A DNA stretch of 5,588 nucleotides from Acetobacteraceae bacterium (lineage in GTDB: Bacteria; Pseudomonadota; Alphaproteobacteria; Acetobacterales; Acetobacteraceae). Within the stretch, counting starts at the first letter, position 1; the number at the start of each line of letters is the position of its first letter. The position numbers and the translations under genes are program-made. Below the pieces are notes generated by a model that worked only from the letters and a program-made list of their open reading frames with translations, was not told the DNA's origin and searched no databases. The stretch spans positions 1-5,588 of the forward strand of contig JASHVB010000448.1 in the NCBI GenBank assembly GCA_030039695.1. Direction: 5' to 3'. Shown here in pieces: positions 1 to 5,588 of this stretch.

Positions 1-319
1 CCCCCCGCACCAACACGCCACCCGGCACCGGCACCAGCATGCCACCCACGACATGCGTCACCGCAGCGATGAAATGGGGCCGTTCTTCCGCCCGCTTGCC
101 GAGCGTGCGCGAACCAACGCCGAACGCGAGCGCGCCATGCGCCTTTCCGGTGGCGATCTCCGCGCGGCGCAAGCTGGTGCCATCCTCGGCGGCATACGCC
201 TTCAGCACGCCGCGCGCGTCCAGTACCACGATCGCCAGTGGCTGAAACTTCTTCTCCCTCGCCGCTGCGAGGCCGGCGTTGATGATCGTCTGCGCCTGAC
301 CAAGCGTGATCTGCGACAT
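1..319 (-). CDS. GlcG/HbpS-family (DUF336) heme-binding-like protein, 3' end beyond the window
   Basis: Reading the minus strand from the ATG at 319-317 gives 106 residues without a stop, beginning MSQITLGQAQTIINAGLAAA and running off position 1. The order of elements fits the DUF336 family (GlcG of the glycolate locus, HbpS of Streptomyces): an N-terminal helix, a PLAIVVLDARGVLKAYAAEDG strand region (residues about 27-47), an RRAEIATGKAHGALAFG helix (51-67), and a VGGMLVPVPGGVLVRG segment (91-106). Family members are usually about 130-150 residues, so roughly the last quarter is missing. The start is supported by a GGGAGGA Shine-Dalgarno (326-332) six bases upstream. There is no signal peptide, so the protein is probably cytoplasmic. 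Some family members bind heme or act as small sensors, but many, GlcG included, have no proven activity, so function is inferred by family only. It is divergent from the TPP-enzyme gene and probably shares its control region. Confidence 0.85.
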   Translation of the reverse strand, partial: MSQITLGQAQTIINAGLAAAREKKFQPLAIVVLDARGVLKAYAAEDGTSLRRAEIATGKAHGALAFGVGSRTLGKRAEERPHFIAAVTHVVGGMLVPVPGGVLVRG

Positions 320-325
320 GGCGTG

Positions 326-332
326 TCCTCCC
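326..332 (-). promoter_or_regulatory. Shine-Dalgarno of the DUF336 gene
   Basis: The minus strand reads GGGAGGA here, six bases before the ATG at 319. It is a near-consensus ribosome binding site and decides the start of the partial DUF336 gene. Confidence 0.75.
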
Positions 333-371
333 AGAAGTGACGACGTCAGCGTGGCGCAACACGCGGCACTT

Positions 372-386
372 GACCAGCGTCTGGTC
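372..386. repeat. Perfect inverted repeat, candidate operator
   Basis: GACCAG-CGT-CTGGTC is a perfect 6-bp inverted repeat around a 3-bp centre, 53 bases upstream of the DUF336 start and 160 bases upstream of the TPP-enzyme start. It overlaps the TTGACC hexamer at 370-375. The size and symmetry suit a dimeric regulator, but a 6-bp arm can arise by chance in GC-rich DNA. Confidence 0.35.
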
Positions 387-484
387 CCGCAGCCCGACCT
401 GATGACGTTGGTTGCGACCTCGCCACGAGAACTCGCCCGATCGCCCGACGCTGCGCGCGGTTCGAGGCCGGACACCCGGGGGAC

Positions 485-502
485 TGGCATGATCTGGTGC
501 CA
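485..502. repeat. Inverted repeat TGGCA-N8-TGCCA upstream of the TPP-enzyme gene
   Basis: The arms TGGCA (485-489) and TGCCA (498-502) are perfect reverse complements around an 8-base centre. The site ends 44 bases before the ATG at 547, where a promoter or a repressor site would be expected. The arms are short, so chance is a real alternative. Confidence 0.25.
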
Positions 503-528
503 CGGGCCATAGAGACCTTCGGCCAGCT

Positions 529-536
529 GGAAGAAG
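529..536 (+). promoter_or_regulatory. Ribosome binding site of the TPP-enzyme gene
   Basis: The purine run GGAAGAAG lies 10 bases before the ATG at 547. A second in-frame ATG at 553 (Met3) would have a 16-base spacing, which is too long, so 547 is the preferred start. The match to the anti-Shine-Dalgarno is moderate. Confidence 0.5.
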
Positions 537-546
537 TTTCCCCACC

Positions 547-2193
547 ATGCGCATGACCACCGCGGAAGCCGTGATCGAATCCTTGCTGCAACACGGCATC
601 GACACGCTGTATGCCCTGCCTGGCGTGCACAACGACCACTTGTTCGACGCGGCGCAACGTGCCGGCGAGCGCCTGCGCGTCATTCATCCGCGGCATGAGC
701 AAACCGCAGCATACATGGCGCTCGGCGCAGCGCTGGTGACGGGCAAGCCGCAGGCATTTGCTGTCGTCCCCGGACCGGGCCTGCTGAACGCATCGGCGGC
801 ACTGTTGACAGCGTATGGTATGGGCGCGCCTGTCATCGCGATCGCGGGGCAGATCGCTTCTTTCGCGATCGACCAGGGCCACGGCCACCTCCATGAAATC
901 CACGATCAGCTCGGCCTGCTCCGCCACATCACGCGGCACGCAATGCGGATCCGCGCACCGCACGAGGCGCCCGCGCTGGTGGCCGAAGCGGTGCGCATCG
1001 CCACCAGCGGCCGGCAAGGTCCGGTCGCGCTGGAATGCGCCATCGATGTCTGGGGAATGCAGGGGGCGGTGGAGTGGCCACCGATCATCCCGCCAGCACC
1101 GCCACCGGTCGATGCGGATGCGGTGCGCCGCGCGGCCGAAATTCTCGGCAAGGCACAGCGCCCGCTGATCGTGGTTGGCGGCGGCGCGTTGGACGCCGGA
1201 CCGGAAGTGCAGGCTGTCGCCGAAGCCTTGCAGGCGCCGGTGTCTTCATTCCGCCGCGGACGCGGCGTTATTCCGACTTCGCATGCTCTGGCTGCCTCTT
1301 TTACCGAGGGCCACGCATTCTGGAAGAACGCCGACGCGGTGCTGGCGATCGGCACGCGGCTCTATTGGCAGCAGAGCACCTGGGGGGTGGACGAAGGCCT
1401 GTCGATCGTACGGCTCGACATCGATCCCGAGGAGGTCAACCGTTTTCGCCGGCCCACCTGTGCGTTGATCGGCGACGCCACGGTGACGCTGCGCGCGCTG
1501 CGGACGGCGCTGGCCGAGTTTAATCGTCCGCGCCAACGGGATGCGGAGTTTTCCCCGGTCCGCTCGGCGTTTGCCGAGCGGCTGAACCGGTTGGAGCCGC
1601 AAATGTCGTTTTTGCGCGCGATTCGTGCGGCACTGCCGGCCGATGGCATTTACGTGGAAGAAGTGACGCAGGTCGGCTTTGCCAGCCGTCTGGCATTTCC
1701 TGTGACAGGGCCTCGAACCTTTCTTTCTCCCGGCTATCAGGACACGCTTGGCTGGGGCTATGGCACCGCACTGGGCGCGCAGGCGGCGGCGCCAGGCCGC
1801 AAGGTGGTCCTTGCCACCGGTGACGGGGGATTCATGTATCAGGCGGCTGAGCTGGCGACCGCCATGCACCACCGGTTGCCTGTGGTGGTTGTGGTGTTCG
1901 ACGACGGCGCATTCGGTAACGTGCGCCGCATCCAGCAAGAGCGTTACGGCAATCGGCTCATCGCCTGCGACCTGACCAATCCCGATTTCGTCAAATTCGC
2001 AGAGAGCTTCGGCATGGCGGCATTTCGTGCTGACACGGCGGACAGATTGGAAGCGGCCTTGCGCAATGCGTTCAGTTTGAACGTGCCCGCACTGGTGCAC
2101 GTGAAAGTTGGAGAACTGCCGAGCCCCTGGGACATGATTCTGCTACCGCGGGTGCGCGGCTTCGCCGACGCCTGGCGGCCAACTTTGCCATGA
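547..2193 (+). CDS. Thiamine pyrophosphate-dependent enzyme (acetolactate synthase/benzoylformate decarboxylase-like)
   Basis: This complete 548-residue protein has the three-domain architecture of the superfamily. The N-terminal pyrimidine-binding domain (about 1-170) contains ALPGVHND (23-30) and HPRHEQTAAYMA with the cofactor-activating glutamate at Glu51. The central domain (about 190-325) is the nucleotide-fold TPP-enzyme M domain, with PLIVVGGGA and DAVLAIGTRL. The C-terminal pyrophosphate-binding domain (about 350-530) has GDG at 425-427 starting the Mg/TPP motif. In the usual Asn-Asn position it has Asp452-Asp453 (VVFDDGAFGNVRR). Length matches the family norm. Such enzymes cleave or join carbon bonds next to a carbonyl, typically decarboxylating 2-oxo acids or making acyloins. 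The substrate cannot be read from the sequence. No regulatory (ACT) small-subunit gene is adjacent, which argues against the standard branched-chain acetohydroxyacid synthase. No signal peptide or membrane segment is seen, so it is probably cytoplasmic. It converges on the efflux operon with a 40-base gap. Confidence 0.88.
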   Translation: MRMTTAEAVIESLLQHGIDTLYALPGVHNDHLFDAAQRAGERLRVIHPRHEQTAAYMALGAALVTGKPQAFAVVPGPGLLNASAALLTAYGMGAPVIAIAGQIASFAIDQGHGHLHEIHDQLGLLRHITRHAMRIRAPHEAPALVAEAVRIATSGRQGPVALECAIDVWGMQGAVEWPPIIPPAPPPVDADAVRRAAEILGKAQRPLIVVGGGALDAGPEVQAVAEALQAPVSSFRRGRGVIPTSHALAASFTEGHAFWKNADAVLAIGTRLYWQQSTWGVDEGLSIVRLDIDPEEVNRFRRPTCALIGDATVTLRALRTALAEFNRPRQRDAEFSPVRSAFAERLNRLEPQMSFLRAIRAALPADGIYVEEVTQVGFASRLAFPVTGPRTFLSPGYQDTLGWGYGTALGAQAAAPGRKVVLATGDGGFMYQAAELATAMHHRLPVVVVVFDDGAFGNVRRIQQERYGNRLIACDLTNPDFVKFAESFGMAAFRADTADRLEAALRNAFSLNVPALVHVKVGELPSPWDMILLPRVRGFADAWRPTLP

Positions 2194-2233
2194 ATCGCCG
2201 CATCCCGCCGATCCAGCCTCAAGCAATCGTGCG
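2194..2233. other. Convergent gap between the TPP-enzyme and HlyD genes, no clear terminator
   Basis: Forty bases separate the two stop codons. I see no GC-rich hairpin followed by a T-run on either strand. Transcription from one side may run into the 3' end of the other gene, or termination may be factor-dependent. Confidence 0.4.
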
Positions 2234-3211
2234 CTAGTTCCCGGCGCTCCGCGTAGAGGTGCCGACAGCACCGGTCGCTTCAAATCCGGGTGCACGCGCC
2301 TCCTTGATGACGACCGTGGCGGTCCGCCCCGTTACCAGGCGCACATCGGGGGGCACGTGATCGAGAGCAATCCGCACCGGCACGCGCTGCGCCAACCTGA
2401 CCCAACTGAAGGTGGGATTCACGTTGGCCAGCAAATCGGCGCTGCCTTGTCGCTCCCGATCGGCAATACCCCCGGCAATGCTCTCGACGTGGCCCTCGAT
2501 GACGGCGTTCTGGCCGACGAGGTAGACGAGGGCCCGATCACCGACTTTGATGTGAGGAAGTTTAGTTTCCTCGAAATAGCCATCGACGTAGAAGCTGTCG
2601 CTGTCGATCAAGGCGAACAGAGGTCTTCCGGCGTCGACGTAGTCGCCTGGCTTCATATCGAAGTTGGTGACGAACCCGTTAACCGGCGCTCGCACGTTCG
2701 ACCGCGCAAGATTGAGGGCGGCGAGGTCGCGGTCAGCGAGCGCCTGCTGATAGGCAGCCTCGGCTTCCTCGGCGGTGGCGCTACGCTGCTGCTGCTGTTC
2801 CTGCGAGACTGATAGAGCATTGAGCTCGCGGTAGCGGTTGGTCTCGCGCTCTGCCTCCTGCATTGCCGCCAATTTGCTGTCGGCATTGGCCTGTGCGTCC
2901 CTGAGCGCGATCGCGAAGCGCGCTGGGTCGATGCGGAACAGAACCTGGCCTGCTGTTACCGCTTCGTTGTCGTGCACCCGGACGTCGCTGACCAAGCCGG
3001 AGACGTCTGCAGCGACCTGGACGACATCGGCCCGCACACGGCCGTCGCGGGTCCATGGGGCGTCCAGATAGTAAATCCAAAGCTGCCAGCCGATGACCGC
3101 TGCGATGCCGACCGCGATGAGAGTGACCGCGAAGCGCCCCAGCAACCAGCCGAACCTGCCGAGGCCGGCCCTCACCGAGCGCCGTTCGCGCACAGTGGGG
3201 AGCTCACTCAT
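2234..3211 (-). CDS. HlyD-family membrane fusion protein (AaeA/EmrA-like periplasmic efflux adaptor)
   Basis: From the ATG at 3211 this encodes 325 residues. A cytoplasmic N-terminus is followed by one membrane anchor (about 24-48). Next come the hallmark YLDAPWTRDGRVRAD and the first half of the lipoyl-like domain (QVAADVSGLVSDVRVHDNEAVTAGQVLFRID, 65-95). An alpha-helical coiled-coil hairpin (about 98-171, with a glutamine run at 137-142) leads to the second lipoyl half (VRAPVNGFVTNFDMKPGDYV, 173-192) and a beta-barrel (about 206-305). This is the standard plan of adaptors linking an inner-membrane pump to an outer-membrane channel. The ATG at 3211 overlaps the DUF1656 stop as ATGA, so translation is probably coupled. 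A GTG at 3223 would add four residues but has a weaker upstream signal. It is last in the operon. AaeA of E. coli (about 310 residues, p-hydroxybenzoate efflux) is the best named analogue. Orthology and substrate are inferred. Confidence 0.93.
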   Translation of the reverse strand: MSELPTVRERRSVRAGLGRFGWLLGRFAVTLIAVGIAAVIGWQLWIYYLDAPWTRDGRVRADVVQVAADVSGLVSDVRVHDNEAVTAGQVLFRIDPARFAIALRDAQANADSKLAAMQEAERETNRYRELNALSVSQEQQQQRSATAEEAEAAYQQALADRDLAALNLARSNVRAPVNGFVTNFDMKPGDYVDAGRPLFALIDSDSFYVDGYFEETKLPHIKVGDRALVYLVGQNAVIEGHVESIAGGIADRERQGSADLLANVNPTFSWVRLAQRVPVRIALDHVPPDVRLVTGRTATVVIKEARAPGFEATGAVGTSTRSAGN

Positions 3212-3420
3212 GGTGACACCCACCGATTGGCCAGGGCCACCACAGCTCCCAATACCACGACCAGGAGGGCCAGGTCGAAAAGTGGCCGATGCCAGACGAC
3301 GTTATAGAACCCGCACCATCGCAGCACGCGCCGCAGTACTGCCGTCAACGGGAGTGCCGCTCCGACCCAGAGCAGCAGCGACGGGACGAATACGCCCGAG
3401 ACGTCGATTTCACCGATCAT
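3208..3420 (-). CDS. DUF1656 small inner-membrane protein (AaeX-like)
   Basis: This encodes 70 residues with two predicted membrane helices (about 8-28 and 47-66). Between them is the family signature GFYNVVWHRPLFDLAL (37-52). DUF1656 proteins, including E. coli AaeX, are about 65-80 residues and almost always sit beside a FUSC pump and a HlyD adaptor. Their biochemical role is not established, though a structural or accessory part in the pump is usually assumed. The ATG at 3420-3418 overlaps the FUSC stop in an ATGA, and GGAAG (3427-3431) lies six bases upstream inside the FUSC coding sequence. Its own stop overlaps the HlyD start the same way, so the three proteins are likely made in a coordinated ratio. 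In E. coli the order is X-A-B, whereas here the FUSC gene comes first. Confidence 0.92.
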   Translation of the reverse strand: MIGEIDVSGVFVPSLLLWVGAALPLTAVLRRVLRWCGFYNVVWHRPLFDLALLVVVLGAVVALANRWVSP

Positions 3421-5471
3421 GCCGGACTTCCGATCGTTCGTTGCATCATTTCTCGTGCCATGTCGGATGTATAGGGCTGGGCGTTGGGGAACAGCCCGCG
3501 CCTTATTCCGCTGAGTTGCAGCAGCAGCTCGCGGGTGATGGTGGCAGGATCCTGAACCACTTCGGCAATCACCCGATCGATGATCGCGAGCAGCGTGCTA
3601 TCGGCGGGGTCGAGGTTGTGCCGCCGGTAATGCACGGCGATAGCGTCCAGCATCGTGCGAACCGCCCGGCGAAGCCGTTCCGGCAGCTCCGGAACATCGC
3701 GCTGCAGACCGAGAATATTGATGCCAACGCGCAAGTCCGCCAGGGCGGATGTGGCAGCACCGTCGGCACCCTCGGCGCTGACAGCGAGGCGTGGGGCGAC
3801 CAGGCTGAGCCGGTCCAGCATAAGTGCGACGAATTCGGCGAGATTGGCTGGGCTTCTGTTCGCCGCGATCGTGGCGATAGCGCGGCGGTTGCGTCGCAAC
3901 AGTCGGTATGCCGTCCATTCGGCACTGACGGAGCGAACAATGCGGGTGATGCTCGCGGTCGCCGCGAGGCCTGCGATGGCAGCCGCCGAGCTGTTCACAT
4001 AACTCGGGAAATCTGCGGAATAGCTGCTGGACAGGGCGAGCTGGGAGGCGGCAATGAAGGCGATGGGGCCGCCGACCCGGGCGGTCGCGGGCATGCTCAT
4101 CATCACGCCGAGGACCAGAAATACCGGCGCGAATGCGAGCACGAGCATCGCGAAGCTGTTCGCCCGGGGCAGGACTGCGAACAAATAGACCGCATCGACG
4201 ACCAGCGCGATCAGCGCGGCGACGAGAAATCCGAGCATATTCGGCGTCGGGTCGTCCTGGGCAGCGAAGAAGGCGCACGCGACAGCGGCCAGGCTCGCGG
4301 CGCCCGCACCTTCGGGCCAGGCGGTCGCGATCCAGAACGCCGAAATGACCGCGATAGAGAAAACGGCTGCCAACGCGGAGTGAAGGGCCATGACGTGATC
4401 ACGATGATAGTACGTTCCGATGGCCTCGCCCCGTGCGAACATCAGCCTCGCCAGCCTCGGCTGCCCGGCCCTGATCTGTCGCCGGAGCGCCATGATGTCA
4501 TGAACGAGGTCTGTCAGTTCGCGCAACCGCCCGAGCAGGCCTGCGAGCATGACCACGGTCCAGTCGGCGGTGGCGTCTACCGTTGGCTCCAGCGCATCGA
4601 TTGCGGCATGGAGCTCGGTCGCTTCCGACAAATCGGCGGCGCGCCCCGCCTGGATCCAGGCGCTGATGCGATCGAGCAGCGCGCGCAGCGGCTGCGCGAT
4701 GCCGCCGGCCTCGCGCAAGAGGCGTATCCGTTCGGCAGCACCGCTGACAATCGGAAGCGCCAGAAGCACGCGCTGCTGCAGGATGGTGACCGGGACGGTG
4801 GCCGTCTGAAGATTAGAGGTGTCGTAGGCGAGATGCGTAGCGAGCGTTGCGATCTCGACAGAGTTTGCGGCGACCTTTTGCCGCGCCGCCGCTGTTGCGG
4901 CATCGTCCGGGGCGCCCGACAGCACGCCGGCGGTCCAGTCGACGGCATCGCCAATCCATTTGTCGAGGCGAGCTGTCAAGGCAGGACCGAGTGGGACAGG
5001 CAAAACGATGCTGCCGATGATCGTCGTGCAAACAATTCCAAGCGTGATCTCCTCGGCCCGCGCCAGCACCACGTCCCATACGGTGTCTGGCGCATCCACG
5101 AGGGGAAAGCCGATCAACGCCACGCTATACCCGGCCAGAAGAAAAACATAGCTCCGCGGTGTCCGATCCAGAACCGCGAAATAGATGCACCCGCCAATCC
5201 AAAGGGACAGGGCCGCGATCAGCAGCACGGGAGCATCGATCAGGTTGGGGATGAGCGCGATTGTGACGACCGCCCCGAGCATTGTCCCGCAGAAGCGGTA
5301 GACCGCTTTGGATCGCATCGCACCTGTGAGCGGTTGGGCGACGATGTAGGCTGTCGCCAGTGCCCAATAAGGCCGGTCGAGCCCCATGCGCAACGCGATC
5401 CATAGTGCAAGCATCGCGCCGACGAAGGTCTTCGCGGAAAATATCCAGTCGCGCAGGGACGGCAACGTCAT
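3417..5471 (-). CDS. FUSC-family inner-membrane transporter (AaeB-like efflux pump subunit)
   Basis: From the ATG at 5471 this encodes 684 residues, close to AaeB-type pumps (about 650-700). It shows the duplicated plan of the fusaric-acid-resistance family. An N-terminal membrane block (about 11-160) includes the motif LRMGLDRPYWALATAYIVAQ (27-46). A long soluble helical region (about 165-360) follows, then a second membrane block (about 365-510, with FFAAQDDPTPNMLGF at 401-415) and a C-terminal soluble domain (about 515-684). The family exports aromatic acids such as p-hydroxybenzoate or fusaric acid, probably using ion gradients. The substrate here is unknown. The start is set by AGGAG seven bases before ATG 5471 and by MTLPSLRDWIFSAKTFVGAMLA leading straight into the first helix. 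A TTG at 5549 would add 26 residues made from operator-like DNA and is unlikely. It is the first gene of the operon, downstream of the palindromic array at 5536-5588. Confidence 0.93.
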   Translation of the reverse strand: MTLPSLRDWIFSAKTFVGAMLALWIALRMGLDRPYWALATAYIVAQPLTGAMRSKAVYRFCGTMLGAVVTIALIPNLIDAPVLLIAALSLWIGGCIYFAVLDRTPRSYVFLLAGYSVALIGFPLVDAPDTVWDVVLARAEEITLGIVCTTIIGSIVLPVPLGPALTARLDKWIGDAVDWTAGVLSGAPDDAATAAARQKVAANSVEIATLATHLAYDTSNLQTATVPVTILQQRVLLALPIVSGAAERIRLLREAGGIAQPLRALLDRISAWIQAGRAADLSEATELHAAIDALEPTVDATADWTVVMLAGLLGRLRELTDLVHDIMALRRQIRAGQPRLARLMFARGEAIGTYYHRDHVMALHSALAAVFSIAVISAFWIATAWPEGAGAASLAAVACAFFAAQDDPTPNMLGFLVAALIALVVDAVYLFAVLPRANSFAMLVLAFAPVFLVLGVMMSMPATARVGGPIAFIAASQLALSSSYSADFPSYVNSSAAAIAGLAATASITRIVRSVSAEWTAYRLLRRNRRAIATIAANRSPANLAEFVALMLDRLSLVAPRLAVSAEGADGAATSALADLRVGINILGLQRDVPELPERLRRAVRTMLDAIAVHYRRHNLDPADSTLLAIIDRVIAEVVQDPATITRELLLQLSGIRRGLFPNAQPYTSDMAREMMQRTIGSPA

Positions 5472-5478
5472 CCTCAGA

Positions 5479-5483
5479 CTCCT
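5479..5483 (-). promoter_or_regulatory. Shine-Dalgarno of the FUSC gene
   Basis: The minus strand reads AGGAG seven bases before the ATG at 5471. This is consensus in sequence and spacing, and it fixes the operon's first start codon. Confidence 0.75.
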
Positions 5484-5497
5484 ACCCGGCCTGAGAA

Positions 5498-5513
5498 TAC
5501 CGCCGGTACGGTA
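5498..5513. repeat. Short inverted repeat in the operon leader
   Basis: TACCG (5498-5502) and CGGTA (5509-5513) are inverted arms around CCGGTA, 27 bases before the FUSC start. It could be a small hairpin in the leader RNA or a weak protein site. The arms are short and I give it little weight. Confidence 0.2.
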
Positions 5514-5535
5514 GGAAATGCCACCGGTGTTGGTT

Positions 5536-5588
5536 GTACGGCATGACAACTTGTCGTACAGAATGACAACTTGTCGTACGGCATTACA
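5536..5588. promoter_or_regulatory. 20-bp-periodic palindromic operator array upstream of the efflux operon
   Basis: The 17-mer ATGACAACTTGTCGTAC occurs twice without mismatch, at 5543-5559 and 5563-5579, exactly 20 bp apart. Each copy contains the palindrome GACAA-C-TTGTC (5545-5555 and 5565-5575). A third unit appears to begin in phase at 5583 (ATTACA versus ATGACA) and is cut by the window end. A degenerate half unit ending in GTACGGC precedes the first copy (about 5531-5542). The 20-bp period is close to two helical turns, so bound dimers would sit on the same DNA face. The position, 65-110 bases before the FUSC start, suits a repressor operator. On the minus strand each palindrome contains TTGTCA, which resembles a -35 hexamer, but I found no clear -10. 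A TetR- or MarR-type regulator is the usual kind for such pumps, but that is inference. Confidence 0.65.

Larger units (their letters stand above)
320..546. promoter_or_regulatory. Divergent intergenic control region between the DUF336 and TPP-enzyme genes
   Basis: This 227-base stretch separates two genes read away from each other, so it must hold the promoters for both, unless either is transcribed from further away. I could not identify a convincing -35/-10 pair on either strand. A TTGACC hexamer at 370-375 resembles a -35 element but has no matching -10 at 16-18 bases. The region contains two short inverted repeats (372-386 and 485-502), which are candidate operator sites. An in-frame TGA at 490-492 prevents the TPP-enzyme gene from starting upstream of 493. 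No small ORF with a credible ribosome site was seen. Confidence 0.55.

Noticed and set aside
484..503. Sigma-54-like TGGCA...TGC element upstream of the TPP-enzyme gene
   Set aside because: The GG-to-GC spacing is one base too long and the TT before GC is missing, so it does not meet the -24/-12 consensus. It is kept only as a short inverted repeat.
346..1017. Minus-strand open frame of 223 codons spanning the divergent region and the TPP-enzyme 5' end
   Set aside because: It is a register shadow of the TPP enzyme running into the intergenic region. Its His/Arg/Cys-rich low-complexity product resembles no family.
1246..2100. Minus-strand open frame of 284 codons inside the TPP-enzyme gene
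   Set aside because: It is again in codon register with the sense gene and explained by scarce TTA/CTA/TCA codons. There is no domain-like sequence or separate ribosome site.
2258..2272. Hairpin GGTGC-CGACA-GCACC near the 3' end of the HlyD gene as a terminator
   Set aside because: It lies inside the coding sequence, has only a 5-bp stem and lacks a T-run on either strand.
2357..2812. Plus-strand open frame of 151 codons opposite the HlyD gene
   Set aside because: The HlyD protein on the other strand has complete family architecture, and this frame has no supporting features.
3212..3223. GTG at 3223 as the start of the HlyD protein
   Set aside because: The ATG at 3211 forms an exact ATGA overlap with the DUF1656 stop, matching the FUSC/DUF1656 junction. 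The four extra residues add nothing family-like.
3093..5405. Plus-strand open frame of 770 codons opposite the efflux operon
   Set aside because: Over the FUSC gene it lies in exact codon register with the sense frame. Antisense stops would need TTA, CTA or TCA codons in FUSC, which are rare in GC-rich genes, so a long open shadow is expected. The product is rich in Arg, Gly, Asp and Gln with no recognisable domain, while the opposite strand has clear families, ribosome sites and coupled overlaps.
5472..5549. TTG start at 5549 extending the FUSC protein by 26 residues
   Set aside because: The extension is translated from the palindromic operator DNA and leader, has no ribosome site, and is not hydrophobic or family-like. 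ATG 5471 has AGGAG at ideal spacing.

Overview
The window looks like a chromosomal stretch from a GC-rich Gram-negative bacterium, most likely a proteobacterium. The evidence is a three-part inner-membrane/periplasmic efflux cassette of the AaeXAB/EmrA type and high G+C at third codon positions. The sequence alone does not fix the genus. No tRNA, rRNA, CRISPR array, insertion sequence or phage gene is visible.

Layout. (1) Positions 1-319, minus strand: the 5' part of a GlcG/HbpS-type (DUF336) heme-binding-like protein, cut by the left window edge. (2) Positions 320-546: a 227-base divergent promoter region with two short inverted repeats. (3) Positions 547-2193, plus strand: a complete 548-residue thiamine pyrophosphate (TPP)-dependent enzyme of the acetolactate synthase/benzoylformate decarboxylase superfamily. 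It has the catalytic glutamate and the GDG cofactor motif, but carries Asp-Asp where most relatives have Asn-Asn. (4) Positions 2194-2233: a 40-base convergent gap with no obvious terminator. (5) Positions 5471 down to 2234, minus strand: a tightly packed operon transcribed in the order FUSC-family transporter, DUF1656 small membrane protein, HlyD-family membrane fusion protein. Both internal junctions are 4-base ATGA stop/start overlaps. (6) Positions 5472-5588: the operon leader. It holds a strong Shine-Dalgarno and, at the window edge, a 20-bp-periodic array of palindromic sites that looks like a repressor operator.

How the parts fit. The minus-strand operon encodes most of a tripartite exporter resembling the E. 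coli p-hydroxybenzoate efflux system AaeXAB. FUSC would be the inner-membrane pump, HlyD the periplasmic adaptor, and DUF1656 a small accessory membrane protein. No outer-membrane channel or regulator lies inside the window; either could lie beyond position 5588. The divergent DUF336 and TPP-enzyme genes form a second unit, probably metabolic (2-oxo acid or aldehyde chemistry), with unknown substrate. A functional link between the two units is possible (export of an aromatic or organic acid handled by the TPP enzyme), but it rests only on proximity.

I found no convincing case for an entirely new system. The most distinctive signal is the tandem operator array ahead of the efflux operon. Next are the atypical cofactor-site residues of the TPP enzyme and its pairing with the DUF336 gene.
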